Assembly (NCBI RefSeq): GCF_002259415.1
Contig: NZ_NPFY01000016.1
Span: forward strand, 310,001-374,000
Direction: 5' to 3'
Origin: Rhodococcus sp. 14-2470-1b
Lineage (GTDB): Bacteria > Actinomycetota > Actinomycetes > Mycobacteriales > Mycobacteriaceae
DNA length: 64,000 bases
Position 1 is the stretch's first letter, and every line of letters starts with the position of its first letter. The position numbers and the translations under genes are program-made. Below, one piece after another: positions 8,729 through 18,262 of this stretch. The notes below the pieces were generated by a model. That model was given only the letters and a program-made list of their open reading frames with translations, was not told the origin of the DNA and did not search any database.

Positions 8729-9646
8729 ATGGAACTGAGGCAGCTCGAGTACTTCGTCGCCGTCACGGAGGAAGCCAACTTCACCCGTGCGGCCGAGCGG
8801 GTGAACATCAGCCAGTCCGGCATCAGTGCCCAGATCAAAGCGCTGGAGAAGGAGGTCGGGGCCGAGCTGATCGACCGCAGCAGCAGGGTGGCGCGGTTGA
8901 CGGTAGCAGGGACAGCTGCCCTGGTACACGCGCGCCGCGCACTGGAATCATCTGCAGCCCTTCGCCATTCCGTCGACGAGGTGCTCTCCCTCGTGCGCGG
9001 GAAGGTCGCCGTCGGAATGGTCACCGCGTGCACCGTCACACCGTTGTTCGACGCGTTGGCTGCGTTCCACTCCGCGTACCCGGGCGTGGACATCACGTTG
9101 GCGGAGGCAAATTCGGACGAATTGATCGCGCGCGTCCGGTCGGGCGCGCTCGATGTCGCCCTCGTCGGCACCGCTCACGGTCCGCCCGAGGGGCTCGAAT
9201 CGCTGGTCATGATCACGGAAGGACTGGCGGCGTGTGTGCCGCCCGGGCATCCGTTGTCGACGGCATCGGCGGTGACACTCGGCGAGGTGTGCGCCCACCG
9301 GGTGGTGTGCTTGCCGGCGGGTACTGGGATCAGATCCGTGTTCGACGACGCCTGTGCCGCAGCGGATATCACCACCGACGTCGCGTTGGCCGCCAGCGCG
9401 CCGGGAGCTGTCGCCGACTTGGCGGCGAGGGGTTTGGGCGTCGCCATCCTGAGTCGTTCCATGGCAACGGATTTCGAGGATCTGCTGGTCTCGGTACCGA
9501 TCTCGGATGTGCCTGCCGACGCTGTTCTCGCCTTGACCTGGTCGCCCAGGGCGAGCACGGCGGCGAAAAAGCTCACCACCTATGTGAGTGGTCATGTAGG
9601 CCCTGGCCTACATGACCACTCACATAACCATTCACATGGGAACTAG
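8729..9646 (+). CDS. LysR-family transcriptional regulator
   Basis: This 305-residue protein opens with the LysR winged HTH (MELRQLEYFVAVTEEANFTR, about residues 1-60), followed by a two-lobed effector domain. It probably controls the divergent NTF2-like gene 70 bp away, since LysR proteins often bind such intergenic spaces. The last 20 or so residues are odd: the reading frame passes through a long palindrome, which encodes a His-rich tail (HDHSHNHSH). That tail is unlikely to be a family feature and more likely reflects insertion of the palindrome into the 3' end. The stop overlaps the stop of the convergent oxidoreductase gene. Confidence 0.9.
   Translation: MELRQLEYFVAVTEEANFTRAAERVNISQSGISAQIKALEKEVGAELIDRSSRVARLTVAGTAALVHARRALESSAALRHSVDEVLSLVRGKVAVGMVTACTVTPLFDALAAFHSAYPGVDITLAEANSDELIARVRSGALDVALVGTAHGPPEGLESLVMITEGLAACVPPGHPLSTASAVTLGEVCAHRVVCLPAGTGIRSVFDDACAAADITTDVALAASAPGAVADLAARGLGVAILSRSMATDFEDLLVSVPISDVPADAVLALTWSPRASTAAKKLTTYVSGHVGPGLHDHSHNHSHGN
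9581..9626. repeat. Convergent-gene palindrome A (22-bp arms)
   Basis: Arms at 9581-9602 and 9605-9626 are perfect reverse complements of 22 bp with a 2-nt CT loop. The left arm carries TGAGTGG and ends ATGTAGGCC. It lies inside the 3' end of the LysR gene and 17 bp before the end of the convergent oxidoreductase gene. It shares sequence with the elements at 13930, 26026 and 48167. It probably acts as a bidirectional terminator without a U-tract, an inference from position and stem strength. Confidence 0.85.
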
Positions 9647-10773
9647 ACGAGTTCGGTGATGTGATCGCGCGAGAACGGGATTCGCTCGTCCAATCGTCCG
9701 GCCGCTACTTTGTTCACCCATTCGGGGTCCGACAACAGTGCGCGGCCTACGGCGACGATGTCGAATTCTTCGCGTGCGAACTGCTCGAGCAACGGGTTCA
9801 GATCGGTGGTGCCTGCCGTGGACCCGGGGTTCCAGGCGCCGGTGAAGACGGCGTCGAGACCGACGGACCCGACCGTGATCGTCGGCAGGCCGGTGATGGT
9901 CTTGGTCCACCCGGCGAGCCCGCGTGCACCTTCTACGCCCGACAGTTCCGGGAAGGCTGGTTCCCAGTGTCTGCGCGTCGACGGGTGGAGAATGTCCACG
10001 CCCGCGCTGACCAGCGGAGTGAGAACGTGTTCGAGTTGCTGCGGCGTCGCTGCGATACGAGCGTCGTAATGATCGGCCTTCCACTGCGAGAACCGATACA
10101 CGATGGGGAAGTCCGGACCGACCGCAGCACGAATCGCGGCGACGACCTCTGCCGGAAACCTGGTGCGTGCTTCCAGCGAACCGCCGTACCCGTCTTCGCG
10201 AACATTGGTTTGCTCCCACAGGAACTCGTCGAGCAGGTATCCATGCGCGCCGTGGAGTTCGACGCCGTCGAAACCGGTCTTCTGGGCATTGACCGCTGCG
10301 TCGACCCAGAACTGCTTCAGCTCTTCGAGGTCGGTGTCGGTGAACGCGCGTCCGACGGGTGCGCCGTCCAGGCCGAGACCGGACGGGCTCACCGAGGGGA
10401 CGTCGGGGTTCATTCTCGGTTCCGCACCGCGCGCAGCGCCGAGGTGCCATAGCTGCGGGATGATCGAACTGCCCTCGGCGTGGACAGCGTCGACGACGCC
10501 CTTCCAGCCGTCGAGGCTGTCGTCACCGTAGATGAGGGGCACGCGGGTGTCGGGGCCGGCCGCAGGGTCGGGGATGAGTGTGCCTTCGGTGATGATCAGG
10601 CTCGTCCCGCCGGCAGCACGCTTGCGGTAATACTCCGCCACGTTGTCGCGGGGTACGCCGCCGGGTGAGAATTGCCGCGTCATCGGCGCCATCGCGAATC
10701 TGTTGCGCAGCCTCAGTGACTTCACCTCGATGGGTGTGAAGAGTCCGGCGGTGTCGAGGTCTTGGTTGCTCAC
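9643..10773 (-). CDS. NADH:flavin oxidoreductase, old yellow enzyme family
   Basis: A 376-residue FMN-dependent TIM-barrel protein. Early residues LFTPIEVKSLRLRNRFAMAP and the block GFDGVELHGAHGYLLDEFL are signatures of the OYE/NADH oxidase-type family; DIVAVGRALLSDPEW forms the C-terminal FMN phosphate site. These enzymes reduce activated alkenes or related electrophiles using NAD(P)H. There is no C-terminal Fe-S or FAD extension, so it is the short OYE type rather than the 2,4-dienoyl-CoA reductase type. GTG 10773 is the preferred start (GTG 10788 is possible). It is divergent from the SDR gene, with about 96 bp between. Confidence 0.87.
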   Translation of the reverse strand: MSNQDLDTAGLFTPIEVKSLRLRNRFAMAPMTRQFSPGGVPRDNVAEYYRKRAAGGTSLIITEGTLIPDPAAGPDTRVPLIYGDDSLDGWKGVVDAVHAEGSSIIPQLWHLGAARGAEPRMNPDVPSVSPSGLGLDGAPVGRAFTDTDLEELKQFWVDAAVNAQKTGFDGVELHGAHGYLLDEFLWEQTNVREDGYGGSLEARTRFPAEVVAAIRAAVGPDFPIVYRFSQWKADHYDARIAATPQQLEHVLTPLVSAGVDILHPSTRRHWEPAFPELSGVEGARGLAGWTKTITGLPTITVGSVGLDAVFTGAWNPGSTAGTTDLNPLLEQFAREEFDIVAVGRALLSDPEWVNKVAAGRLDERIPFSRDHITELV

Positions 10774-10869
10774 TACGGTTTCGGTCACGTCGAGGACGAA
10801 CCCCCGCGTCGTCACCGCTATTCCAAAGGCGTGAAGAACAGGGCAACTTCGGCGTGCTATACCTGGGTG

Positions 10870-11682
10870 ATGAAGGTTACAGGCAAGGTTGCCGTCGTCA
10901 CCGGAGGAGGCGGCGGAATCGGGGGAGCGCTTGCCGAACGTCTCGTCGCCGAAGGAGCCAAGGTCGTCGTATCCGACCTCGACCCGGCGTCGGCGTCGAA
11001 GGTGGTGGAACGCCTCGAACCCGGTTCGGCAGTGTCCCTCGGAGGTGACGCGTCGAAGACCGAGGACATCACCGCGCTCGTCGCGCTCGCCGAGGACACA
11101 TTCGGTCCGGTGGATCTGTACTTCGCGAACGCCGGTATAGGTGGTGCGCCCGGCCTGGACGCATCGGAAGCCGATTGGGACCTGTCGATCGATGTGAACC
11201 TGCGCGCACATATCAGAGCGGCGCAGTTGCTTGTTCCCAGGTGGCTGGAGCGAGGCGAGGGCTATTTCGTCAGCACGGCGTCTGCGGCCGGTCTGCTGAC
11301 TCAAATCGGTTCTGCCACTTACTCGGTCACAAAACACGCCGCCGTGGGATTCGCCGAATGGTTGAACGTCACCTACGGCGATCGTGGCGTCCGCGTGAGC
11401 TGTCTGTGCCCGATGGGCGTGAACACCAAGCTTCTCTACGAGGGCCAGGAGTCCGGCAGTTCCCTCGGTGCGGCGGCGACGAAGGCCGTGTTGTCGGCAG
11501 GCGACGTGCTGGAACCTGCGGATGTCGCCGAGGTCGTCCTCGCCGCGATGGACGCCGAACAGTTCCTGATCCTCCCGCACCCGAATGTTCTCGACATGTA
11601 CCGAAACAAGGGCGCCGACTACGACCGATGGCTACGCGGCATGCGTCGCTACCAGAAAGCCCTTCTGGGCGAAACCGATTGA
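10870..11682 (+). CDS. Short-chain dehydrogenase/reductase
   Basis: This 270-residue classical-type SDR has the nucleotide-binding TGGGGGIG at residues 11-18, NAG at about 87-89, and the catalytic set Ser138, Tyr151, Lys155 (YSVTK). It is an NAD(P)-dependent oxidoreductase of unknown alcohol or ketone. It is followed after 8 bp by an acyl-CoA dehydrogenase whose ribosome-binding site overlaps this stop, so the two are co-transcribed. That pairing suggests oxidation of a fatty-acid-like or terpenoid-like CoA substrate, which is inference from context. Confidence 0.87.
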   Translation: MKVTGKVAVVTGGGGGIGGALAERLVAEGAKVVVSDLDPASASKVVERLEPGSAVSLGGDASKTEDITALVALAEDTFGPVDLYFANAGIGGAPGLDASEADWDLSIDVNLRAHIRAAQLLVPRWLERGEGYFVSTASAAGLLTQIGSATYSVTKHAAVGFAEWLNVTYGDRGVRVSCLCPMGVNTKLLYEGQESGSSLGAAATKAVLSAGDVLEPADVAEVVLAAMDAEQFLILPHPNVLDMYRNKGADYDRWLRGMRRYQKALLGETD

Positions 11683-11690
11683 GGAGACAC

Positions 11691-12896
11691 GTGTCGTTCT
11701 TCGAAACCACCGAACGCGGACGCAAGTATCAGACCGATCTGCTCGACTTCATGGATTCGCACGTCTACCCGGCAGAGTCGGTGTACGACGAGCAGATGCG
11801 CGAGCTGGGCGATCCGCATGCGCAACCGCAGATCATCGAGGATTTGAAGAAGGAAGCGCGATCTCGCGGGCTGTGGAATCTGTTTCACCCACATCCCGAG
11901 TGGGGACCAGGTCTGACCAACCTCGAATACGCGCCTCTCGCGGAGATCATGGGGCGCAGTCTCCTCGCCCCGGAAGCGTGCAACTGCAACGCGCCCGACA
12001 CGGGCAACATGGAAGTGTTCACGCTCTTCGGTAGCGACGAGCACAAGGAGAAGTACCTGAAGCCGTTGCTGGACGGCACTATTCGCTCCGCGTTCGCGAT
12101 GACCGAACCCGACGTGGCAAGCTCCGACGCCACCAACATCGCCATGAAGATGGAACGCGACGGCGACGATTACATCCTCAATGGGCGTAAGTGGTGGACG
12201 TCGAACGCGATGCACAAGAACTGCAAAGTCCTCATCGTCATGGGCAAGACGGAACCCGACGCGGCAACCCACCGGCAGCAGTCGATGCTCGTCGTTCCGA
12301 TAGACGCGCCGGGTGTGACGGTACTGCGTAACCTGCCGGTGTTCGGTTACGTGGATCGTGAAGGTCACGCAGAGGTGCTCTTCGAGGACGTGCGCGTGCC
12401 GTCGAAGGACGTGTTGAAGGGACCGGGTGAGGGTTTCGCGATCAGTCAGGCACGGTTGGGCCCCGGGCGGATCCATCACGCCATGCGGACCATCGGTGTC
12501 GCCGAGCGGGCATTGGAATTGCTGTGTCGCCGTGCAGTGTCGAGGGTGACCTTCGGCAAGCCCGTCGCTATGCGCGCCAACATTCAGGACTGGATCGCCG
12601 AGGCGCGGATCGAGATCGAGAAGACACGGCTGCTCACGCTCAAAGCGGCGTACCTGATGGACACCGTCGGGAACAAGGAAGCTCGCACCGAGATCGCGGC
12701 CATCAAGGTCGCCGCGCCGGAGATGGCGTTGAAGATCATCGACCGGGCCATTCAGGTCCACGGCGGCGGCGGTGTCAGCAACGATTTCCCGTTGGCCATG
12801 ATGTACGCGCACGTGCGGACACTGCGGCTGGCGGACGGCCCGGACGAGGTGCACAAGCTGTCGATCGCGCGAATGGAGTTGAAGAAATACCTCTAG
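11691..12896 (+). CDS. Acyl-CoA dehydrogenase
   Basis: The 401-residue flavoprotein starts at GTG 11691 with GAGGAG at 11681-11686. It has the N-terminal helical domain, the FAD/substrate signature [16 protein letters not shown] near the middle, and the C-terminal helical domain with [20 protein letters not shown] and [15 protein letters not shown]. It should introduce an alpha,beta double bond into an acyl-CoA and pass electrons to an electron-transferring flavoprotein. Length and motifs fit the long-chain or FadE-like group of actinobacteria. It is the second gene of a pair with the preceding SDR. The acyl chain specificity is unknown. Confidence 0.9.
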   Translation: MSFFETTERGRKYQTDLLDFMDSHVYPAESVYDEQMRELGDPHAQPQIIEDLKKEARSRGLWNLFHPHPEWGPGLTNLEYAPLAEIMGRSLLAPEACNCNAPDTGNMEVFTLFGSDEHKEKYLKPLLDGTIRSAFAMTEPDVASSDATNIAMKMERDGDDYILNGRKWWTSNAMHKNCKVLIVMGKTEPDAATHRQQSMLVVPIDAPGVTVLRNLPVFGYVDREGHAEVLFEDVRVPSKDVLKGPGEGFAISQARLGPGRIHHAMRTIGVAERALELLCRRAVSRVTFGKPVAMRANIQDWIAEARIEIEKTRLLTLKAAYLMDTVGNKEARTEIAAIKVAAPEMALKIIDRAIQVHGGGGVSNDFPLAMMYAHVRTLRLADGPDEVHKLSIARMELKKYL

Positions 12897-12900
12897 TGAC

Positions 12901-12919
12901 TTAGGCGAGGCTGTGCTAA
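12901..12919. promoter_or_regulatory. Probable IdeR/DtxR iron box
   Basis: TTAGGCGAGGCTGTGCTAA agrees with the IdeR/DtxR consensus TTAGGTTAGGCTAACCTAA at 14 of 19 positions, with both TTAGG and CTAA ends kept. It starts 5 bp after the acyl-CoA dehydrogenase stop and ends 10 bp before the ATG of a siderophore-binding lipoprotein, where Fe(II)-bound repressor would block transcription start. Confidence 0.75.
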
Positions 12920-12929
12920 TTTCACGCGC

Positions 12930-13919
12930 ATGAAGCGGACCGTGATGCGCATGATCATCGCCTCGGTGGCACTTGTCGGCCTCGTCGCGTGCAGCAGTGA
13001 CTCGGGGGACAGTAGCTCTGCTGGGTCGAACGACAGGTCGGTGACCATCGACCACGTCGTCGGCTCGACGACCATACAGGGAACGCCCGAGCGCATCGTC
13101 GCCCTCGGGCAACAGTGGGTGGACGCGCTCGCGGAGTTCGACATCTCCCCGGTCGGCTACATCTCCGCAGGATCTCAGGGAGACGAGCGGAAGCTGTTCC
13201 CCTGGCAGACGGGCCTGACCGAGGATTCCGTGATGCTCGATTCGACGTCGGTCGACACGATGAACGCGACCCCGCCCGTGGAGGAGATCGCGGCATTGGA
13301 TCCGGATCTCATTCTGGTGGCGGGGATCGCATCTCCCGATCCGTACCAGACGCTCAGTGAGGTCGCGCCCACGGTGTTCCCCGAGAAGAGCACGGTGGAC
13401 AGTTGGCAGTGGCAGATCGAGACGCTCGGAAAAATCTTCGACCGTGAGGACGACGCGCAGGCGATCATCGCCGAGGGCGAAGGCTTCACCGACGGCATTG
13501 CCGCCGAGTACCCAGGCTTGGACGGCAAGACCGCGGTGCTCGCCCAGTACATCGTCGCCACACAGCAACTCGTCGCCGTCGTCGATCCCGACGACGGTGC
13601 CGCGCAGGTCTTCGGCAGCATCGGTCTCGGTGTTCCTGCGGACCTCGCAGCCTCGCCTGAGGCGACGAGCGGCCGGTTGGTATTCAGTCCTGAACGGATC
13701 AACGAACTCACTGCCGACCTGGTCGTCATGCTGCCCAACGGTGGAACCGCCGCCGACCTCGAGGCCCTGCCTGGCTTCGATTCCCTGCCCGCCGTGGCGA
13801 GCGGTGGCGTCTCGGTGCAGGACTACGCCACGGTCGTCGGATTCAACCTGCCGTCCAAGGCGTCGATCGAGTACTCGGTGGACAAGATTCGCCCCCAGCT
13901 CGAGGCGGTAGGCGGCTAG
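12930..13919 (+). CDS. Iron-siderophore ABC transporter substrate-binding lipoprotein
   Basis: A 329-residue class III periplasmic-binding protein. The signal peptide MKRTVMRMIIASVALVGLVA ends in a lipobox with Cys21. The mature part has the two-lobe FepB/FecB layout: TIQGTPERIVALGQQWVDAL near the start, EEIAALDPDLILVAG, and a C-terminal LPAVASGGVSVQDY. It should capture a ferric siderophore outside the membrane. No permease or ATPase lies beside it, so it is an orphan binding protein that must use a transporter encoded elsewhere. The IdeR-like box just upstream supports iron repression. It converges with the alcohol dehydrogenase gene. Confidence 0.88.
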   Translation: MKRTVMRMIIASVALVGLVACSSDSGDSSSAGSNDRSVTIDHVVGSTTIQGTPERIVALGQQWVDALAEFDISPVGYISAGSQGDERKLFPWQTGLTEDSVMLDSTSVDTMNATPPVEEIAALDPDLILVAGIASPDPYQTLSEVAPTVFPEKSTVDSWQWQIETLGKIFDREDDAQAIIAEGEGFTDGIAAEYPGLDGKTAVLAQYIVATQQLVAVVDPDDGAAQVFGSIGLGVPADLAASPEATSGRLVFSPERINELTADLVVMLPNGGTAADLEALPGFDSLPAVASGGVSVQDYATVVGFNLPSKASIEYSVDKIRPQLEAVGG

Positions 13920-13929
13920 CTCCCCCCTC

Positions 13930-13969
13930 GTGAGTACTTGTGTAGGTCAGGACCTACACAAGTACTCAC
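13930..13969. repeat. Convergent-gene palindrome B (19-bp arms)
   Basis: GTGAGTACTTGTGTAGGTC at 13930-13948 is followed by a 2-nt AG loop and its perfect reverse complement at 13951-13969. It fills the 56-bp gap between the convergent siderophore-binding and alcohol dehydrogenase genes. It shares the GTGAGT and TGTAGG segments with palindromes A and D. It is a likely two-way terminator. Confidence 0.85.
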
Positions 13970-13975
13970 AGGGCT

Positions 13976-15085
13976 CTAGAGGTGAATCACCCCTCGCATG
14001 TTCTTGCCGTCTCGCAGATCCTGGTACCCCTCGTTCACCTGCTCGAGTGAGTACGTGTTGGTGATCAGCTCGTCGAGTTTGAGCTGGCCGGCGTCGTAGA
14101 GGCGCAGCAGACGGACGATGTCGTACTGAGGGTTCGCGGAGCCGAACAGTGTGCCCTTGATCGTCTTCTGGTTGAGCGTCAGGTCCGTACCGGAGACGTG
14201 AACGGTCAGCGCCTCGGGGTCGGCGAGTCCGGTGATGACGACGGTGCCTCCCTTGCCGATGGCGGTCGTCGCTGCCTGGACCACTTCTTCGTCGACGGTG
14301 CCCACGAGTATCAGCGCCTGGTCCGCGCCCTGGCCCCAGGTGAGCTCGGTGAGCTTCTCCTGCGCGGAGGCGTAGTCCGCGAAGGCATGTGTCGCACCGA
14401 ACTTCAACGCCTGGTTCCGCTTGAATTCCAACGGATCGACGACGAGGACGTGCTTGGCGCCCGCGTGCACCGCGCCCTGCACCGCGTTGATGCCGAGACC
14501 GCCGATGCCGTAGATGATCACCGAGTCTCCGGCCCGCACGCCACCCGCGTACACGGAGGTGCCCCAGCCCGACGGCACGCCGCATCCGACGAGAACCGCT
14601 GTCTCCAAGGGCAACCAGTCGTCGATCTTCACGACGGAGTGTTGCGAGATCGTGGCGCGTTCGGCGAAGGTTCCCAGCATGCACATCGCGCCGAACTCGG
14701 TTCCCTTGCTGTCGCGACGCCGGAAGGAGCCGTCGGGCATGCAGCCTTCGAGAATCGTTGCGCCCATGTCGCACAAGTTCTGTCGGCCCGTCGAACAGTA
14801 GCGACAGGTACCGCAGTTGGGGATGAACGAACAGACGACGTGATCGCCGGGCTTGACCTTGGTCACGCCGGGCCCCACTTCCTCGATGATGCCGGAGCCT
14901 TCGTGGCCGCCGACGATGGGAAAGCGCGGCGGGAGGTCACCGTCGAGCAGATGGAGGTCCGAGTGGCACAGTCCGGCAGCGACGTACTTGATCAGGACTT
15001 CACCCGGGCCGGGACCGTCCAGCTCGAGTTCGAGGATCTCGAACGGTTTGTGTGCTTCGAAAAGAACTGCAGCTTTGGTCTTCAC
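13976..15085 (-). CDS. NDMA-dependent-type zinc alcohol dehydrogenase
   Basis: The 369-residue protein starts at GTG 15085 after AGGAGA. It has the medium-chain zinc ADH pattern: GLCHSDLHL (catalytic Cys), [15 protein letters not shown], structural-zinc cysteines in [20 protein letters not shown], and [13 protein letters not shown] for the nucleotide. Segments such as [21 protein letters not shown] closely recall the actinobacterial N,N-dimethyl-4-nitrosoaniline-dependent ADH group, which holds NAD(H) tightly. It probably oxidises an alcohol to an aldehyde, then handled by the aldehyde dehydrogenase 10 bp upstream in the same operon. Confidence 0.88.
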   Translation of the reverse strand: MKTKAAVLFEAHKPFEILELELDGPGPGEVLIKYVAAGLCHSDLHLLDGDLPPRFPIVGGHEGSGIIEEVGPGVTKVKPGDHVVCSFIPNCGTCRYCSTGRQNLCDMGATILEGCMPDGSFRRRDSKGTEFGAMCMLGTFAERATISQHSVVKIDDWLPLETAVLVGCGVPSGWGTSVYAGGVRAGDSVIIYGIGGLGINAVQGAVHAGAKHVLVVDPLEFKRNQALKFGATHAFADYASAQEKLTELTWGQGADQALILVGTVDEEVVQAATTAIGKGGTVVITGLADPEALTVHVSGTDLTLNQKTIKGTLFGSANPQYDIVRLLRLYDAGQLKLDELITNTYSLEQVNEGYQDLRDGKNMRGVIHL

Positions 15086-15095
15086 GAAAGATCTC

Positions 15096-16553
15096 CTAGC
15101 GGTAGATGGACTTGAACTGCTGGAAGTTGCCGAGGGCGTCAGGGCCGAGTTCGCGGCCGATGCCGCTGTCCTTGACGCCACCGAAGGGCGAACCCGGGTC
15201 GACCATGTAACGGTTGATGCCGATGGTTCCGGTGCGAATCTGCTTGGCGACGCCGTACCCTCGTTCGTCGTCGGAGGTCCAGACGGTGCCACCGAGCCCG
15301 AAGTCGGTGTCGTTGGCGATGCGGATGGCGTCCGCTTCGTCGCCGTACGGGATCACCGACAGCACAGGCCCGAAAATTTCCTCCTGCGCGATGGCGTGAT
15401 CGTTCTCGACGTCGGCGAACACCGTCGGCGACACGAACCACCCGCGATCGAGATCGGCCGGCCGGACACCTCCGGTGACCAGCCGGGCACCGTCGCCGCT
15501 GCCCTTCGCGATGTAGCCCTCGACTCGATCTCGTTGCCTCTCGCTGGCCATCGGACCGATCTGCGTCGCCGGATCCAGTGCATCGCCGACGGCGAGTGAT
15601 TGTGCGAATGCTTCGAGCACGCCGACCACCTCGTCGTATCGACTGCGTGGCGCGAGCACTCGGGTGCCGAGGAAACACGTCTGACCGTTGTTGAGAAACG
15701 TTGCACCGAAGAGGTCTTCGCCGATTTTCGCAAGATCGAGTTCGGCGTCGTCGAGGACGATCGCCGCGGACTTGCCGCCCAGTTCCAGCGTGACGGGCCG
15801 CAGCAGTCGTCCGCAGGTCTCGGCGATCGACCGCCCGGCGGCAGTGGATCCGGTGAACGCAACCTTGTCGATACCCGGGTGCGATACGAGGTAGGCGCCT
15901 ACCTCGCGCCCGCCGGGGACGATGTTGACCACTCCGGGCGGAATGCCCGCCGCCATGACGGCTTCGGCGAACGGAACCGAGTCGAGGACGGTTTCCGGTG
16001 ACGGCTTGATGACGATGGTGCACCCGGCCGCCAGAGCGGGTGCGTGCTTGAACGCCGCGAGAGTCTGGGGGAAGTTCCACGGCGCGATGGCGCCGACGAC
16101 GCCGATGGGTTCCCGACGCACCGTCGTCGTGCCGCCGAGTAGGTGCGGGTGCGATTCCTCGAACGTCGCCGTCCTCGCAAGCCCGGCGTAATACCTGACG
16201 ACCGCGACGGGAAATCCTGCTTCTAGTTGCAGTGCGATCGAAATCGGCATCCCGTTCTGCGCCGAGACCGTGCGGGCTATCTGCTCACCGCGCGCTTCGA
16301 GTTCGTCGGCGAGCCGGTCCAGAGCGTCAGCGCGGTCCGACGGCGCCCACTGACTCCAGCCGCTGGGATCCTCGAACGCGCGACGGGCGGCCGCGACGGC
16401 TGCGTCGACGTCTGCCTCCTGCGCCTCCGGAACCGAGCCGATGATCTGTTCGGTACTGGCCGACCGGACGTCGATCCTCGCCGACGAACTCGGGGGTGCC
16501 CACTCGCCGCCGATGAACAGCGACGTCGCGTGTATTGCCGTATCTGTACTCAT
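15096..16553 (-). CDS. Aldehyde dehydrogenase (NAD(P)+)
   Basis: A 485-residue ALDH superfamily enzyme with the general base Glu257 in TLELGGKSA and the nucleophile Cys293 in NNGQTCFLG. The N-terminal [11 protein letters not shown] and the C-terminal [14 protein letters not shown] oligomerisation tail are complete. It oxidises an aldehyde to the acid in the cytoplasm. It precedes the zinc ADH by 10 bp and follows the AcoR-like activator, giving a regulator-ALDH-ADH set for alcohol/aldehyde oxidation. The start ATG 16553 has no strong ribosome-binding site. Confidence 0.9.
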   Translation of the reverse strand: MSTDTAIHATSLFIGGEWAPPSSSARIDVRSASTEQIIGSVPEAQEADVDAAVAAARRAFEDPSGWSQWAPSDRADALDRLADELEARGEQIARTVSAQNGMPISIALQLEAGFPVAVVRYYAGLARTATFEESHPHLLGGTTTVRREPIGVVGAIAPWNFPQTLAAFKHAPALAAGCTIVIKPSPETVLDSVPFAEAVMAAGIPPGVVNIVPGGREVGAYLVSHPGIDKVAFTGSTAAGRSIAETCGRLLRPVTLELGGKSAAIVLDDAELDLAKIGEDLFGATFLNNGQTCFLGTRVLAPRSRYDEVVGVLEAFAQSLAVGDALDPATQIGPMASERQRDRVEGYIAKGSGDGARLVTGGVRPADLDRGWFVSPTVFADVENDHAIAQEEIFGPVLSVIPYGDEADAIRIANDTDFGLGGTVWTSDDERGYGVAKQIRTGTIGINRYMVDPGSPFGGVKDSGIGRELGPDALGNFQQFKSIYR

Positions 16554-16561
16554 GCATTGAT

Positions 16562-16602
16562 CGTGACCCGCATCACGCCGGGTGAGTGTTCAAAAACTGG
16601 AC
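16562..16602. promoter_or_regulatory. Possible activator sites upstream of the ALDH-ADH genes
   Basis: The 65-bp gap between the AcoR-like regulator and the ALDH gene holds a dyad CGTGA-N6-TCACG (16562-16577) and the imperfect dyad GTTCAAAAACTGGAC (16588-16602), which has the form GTNCA-N5-TGNAC. Either could bind the adjacent Fis-type activator. No -12/-24 sigma-54 promoter is visible. Confidence 0.35.
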
Positions 16603-16618
16603 GTTCTCCACGCGGTGC

Positions 16619-18190
16619 TCAGTGGATGCCGAGTTCCTTCATTCGCTTGTACAGCGTGGTGCGGCTGATTCCGAGGCTGTCCGCGGTGGCGGCTTTGTTG
16701 CCCCCGCATCGAGCGAGTTCGTGCACGATGGCATCGCGCATCGCTGCGTCGAGAGCCGTCAGGCGACTCGACGCACCCCGCGCACCGGGCCTGACAAGGT
16801 CGTGTTCGCTGATGTCGCCGACGGACCTGCGAGCTGCTGCACCCATGACCTCGTCGCGTAGTTCGCCGATGTTGCCGGGCCAATCGTGATCGATGAGAGC
16901 GCGCATTGCGTCCGGGGTGAACCGGGCACGGGAGCCGATTTCCGCGAGCATTCCGCGGACCAGGTCGGGAATTTCGTGACGCCTGGACCTGAGCGGAGCG
17001 AGCTCGACGGTGTCCGTGCACAGCGACAGCAGTTGGCGGTGCTCCGCCGTGGACGTGTCCCGGATGGAGCTGGACAGTGCGAACCATCCACGCGCCGACT
17101 TCAACAGCGCGTGCAGTCGGTGCGCGATGGGCGCGTCGGCCAGGTGAATGTTCTTCACCACGACGTCGGCACCAGCCGTCACCTGTGTTTCGACGGATGC
17201 GAGCCACGCCGCGGGTGTCGTCGTGACGAGGTCGGCGGCGTCGAACCATCGTGGCGCGCGGGCGGCGGTGAGCCTGGCCAGTGTCGTCGACTTGCCCGTT
17301 CCCGGTTCGCCGACGACACACAGGGGCTGGGACGTGGCCGCTGCCGACGTACGGCGCGCGGGCTCGTCGAGCACATCGATCTCGAGGACGACGCCGGTGC
17401 CGGACACCGGCCTCTCCCATCGCACCAGTGCCCGGGCTCCGGAGTTCAGGACGACGGAGTCGATGACTCCGCTGCGACGGATCGACTCGTCCGTCAGTGA
17501 CCGCAGCGCGGCGTGGTCGACGGTGTCGATCACGGCGGCGGCGGACGTGTTCTCGAGCAGAAGTTCGTCACCGATCGCGACGACGGGTGCGCCGCGTCGC
17601 CGGGCCGACGCATGTTGGAATGCCTGGAAGAGGCGTTGCTCGCCGCTGCGCGTCTCTTCCAGCAACCGGCCCTGGATGTCCTGCGCGGAGTGGGCGAGCA
17701 TCGGCTGGAGCAGAGGGTTGTCCTCGGATTCGAGGAACGTGATGTCGAGGACGCCCTCGATGCGTTTGGTGATCGGATGGATCAGCGGGTGGCCGTAGCA
17801 GCTGAAGCCCTTCATCGACTCCATGTAGTGCTCGCTGCCCCGAACGGCCAGGGGTTTACGGAGTTCGAACGACGTGGAGATCGAGTTGGTGCCCGACGCC
17901 TCCTCGGTGAAGGATCGGCCGACGACGGCGCCGACGCCGAACACGACGTCGCGCAGTGTTCGCGTGCCGAAGCGGAGATCGACGAGCCGGGCGTCGCGGT
18001 CGGCGAGCAGTACGCAGTAGCCGGAACCGTCGAGCATGCTTTCCATGCGGTCGAGGATCGGATCGGCGGCGGCGAGGAGGCGACTGCGCCGGTCCACGTC
18101 ACGTAGAGCGGATTGTTCGAGCGAGTGGGCGGGTTCCAGCCCGCTGGAGGCAGAGCGTTGCCACGACAATGCGATCTGCTCACGCACCAC
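16619..18190 (-). CDS. AcoR-like activator: GAF, degenerate AAA+, Fis HTH
   Basis: This 523-residue protein starts at GTG 18190 after GAGGAG. Residues about 50-175 form a GAF-type sensor (GVGAVVGRSFTEEASGTNSI). Residues 293-301 (GEPGTGKST) are a Walker A, and a Fis-type HTH (NKAATADSLGISRTTLYKRM) closes the chain. The AAA+ part lacks the GAFTGA loop that contacts sigma-54, so it should not act as a classical bacterial enhancer-binding protein. Actinobacterial relatives of this architecture activate alcohol, acetoin or alkane oxidation genes. Its position just upstream of the ALDH-ADH pair suggests it controls them. Confidence 0.85.
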   Translation of the reverse strand: MVREQIALSWQRSASSGLEPAHSLEQSALRDVDRRSRLLAAADPILDRMESMLDGSGYCVLLADRDARLVDLRFGTRTLRDVVFGVGAVVGRSFTEEASGTNSISTSFELRKPLAVRGSEHYMESMKGFSCYGHPLIHPITKRIEGVLDITFLESEDNPLLQPMLAHSAQDIQGRLLEETRSGEQRLFQAFQHASARRRGAPVVAIGDELLLENTSAAAVIDTVDHAALRSLTDESIRRSGVIDSVVLNSGARALVRWERPVSGTGVVLEIDVLDEPARRTSAAATSQPLCVVGEPGTGKSTTLARLTAARAPRWFDAADLVTTTPAAWLASVETQVTAGADVVVKNIHLADAPIAHRLHALLKSARGWFALSSSIRDTSTAEHRQLLSLCTDTVELAPLRSRRHEIPDLVRGMLAEIGSRARFTPDAMRALIDHDWPGNIGELRDEVMGAAARRSVGDISEHDLVRPGARGASSRLTALDAAMRDAIVHELARCGGNKAATADSLGISRTTLYKRMKELGIH

Positions 18191-18262
18191 ACCGTGCTCC
18201 TCGTTGTCCCTCGTGACACGAGGCTAGCGCAGAGGCACCGCCCCGCGGGTAGCGTTTTCGGC

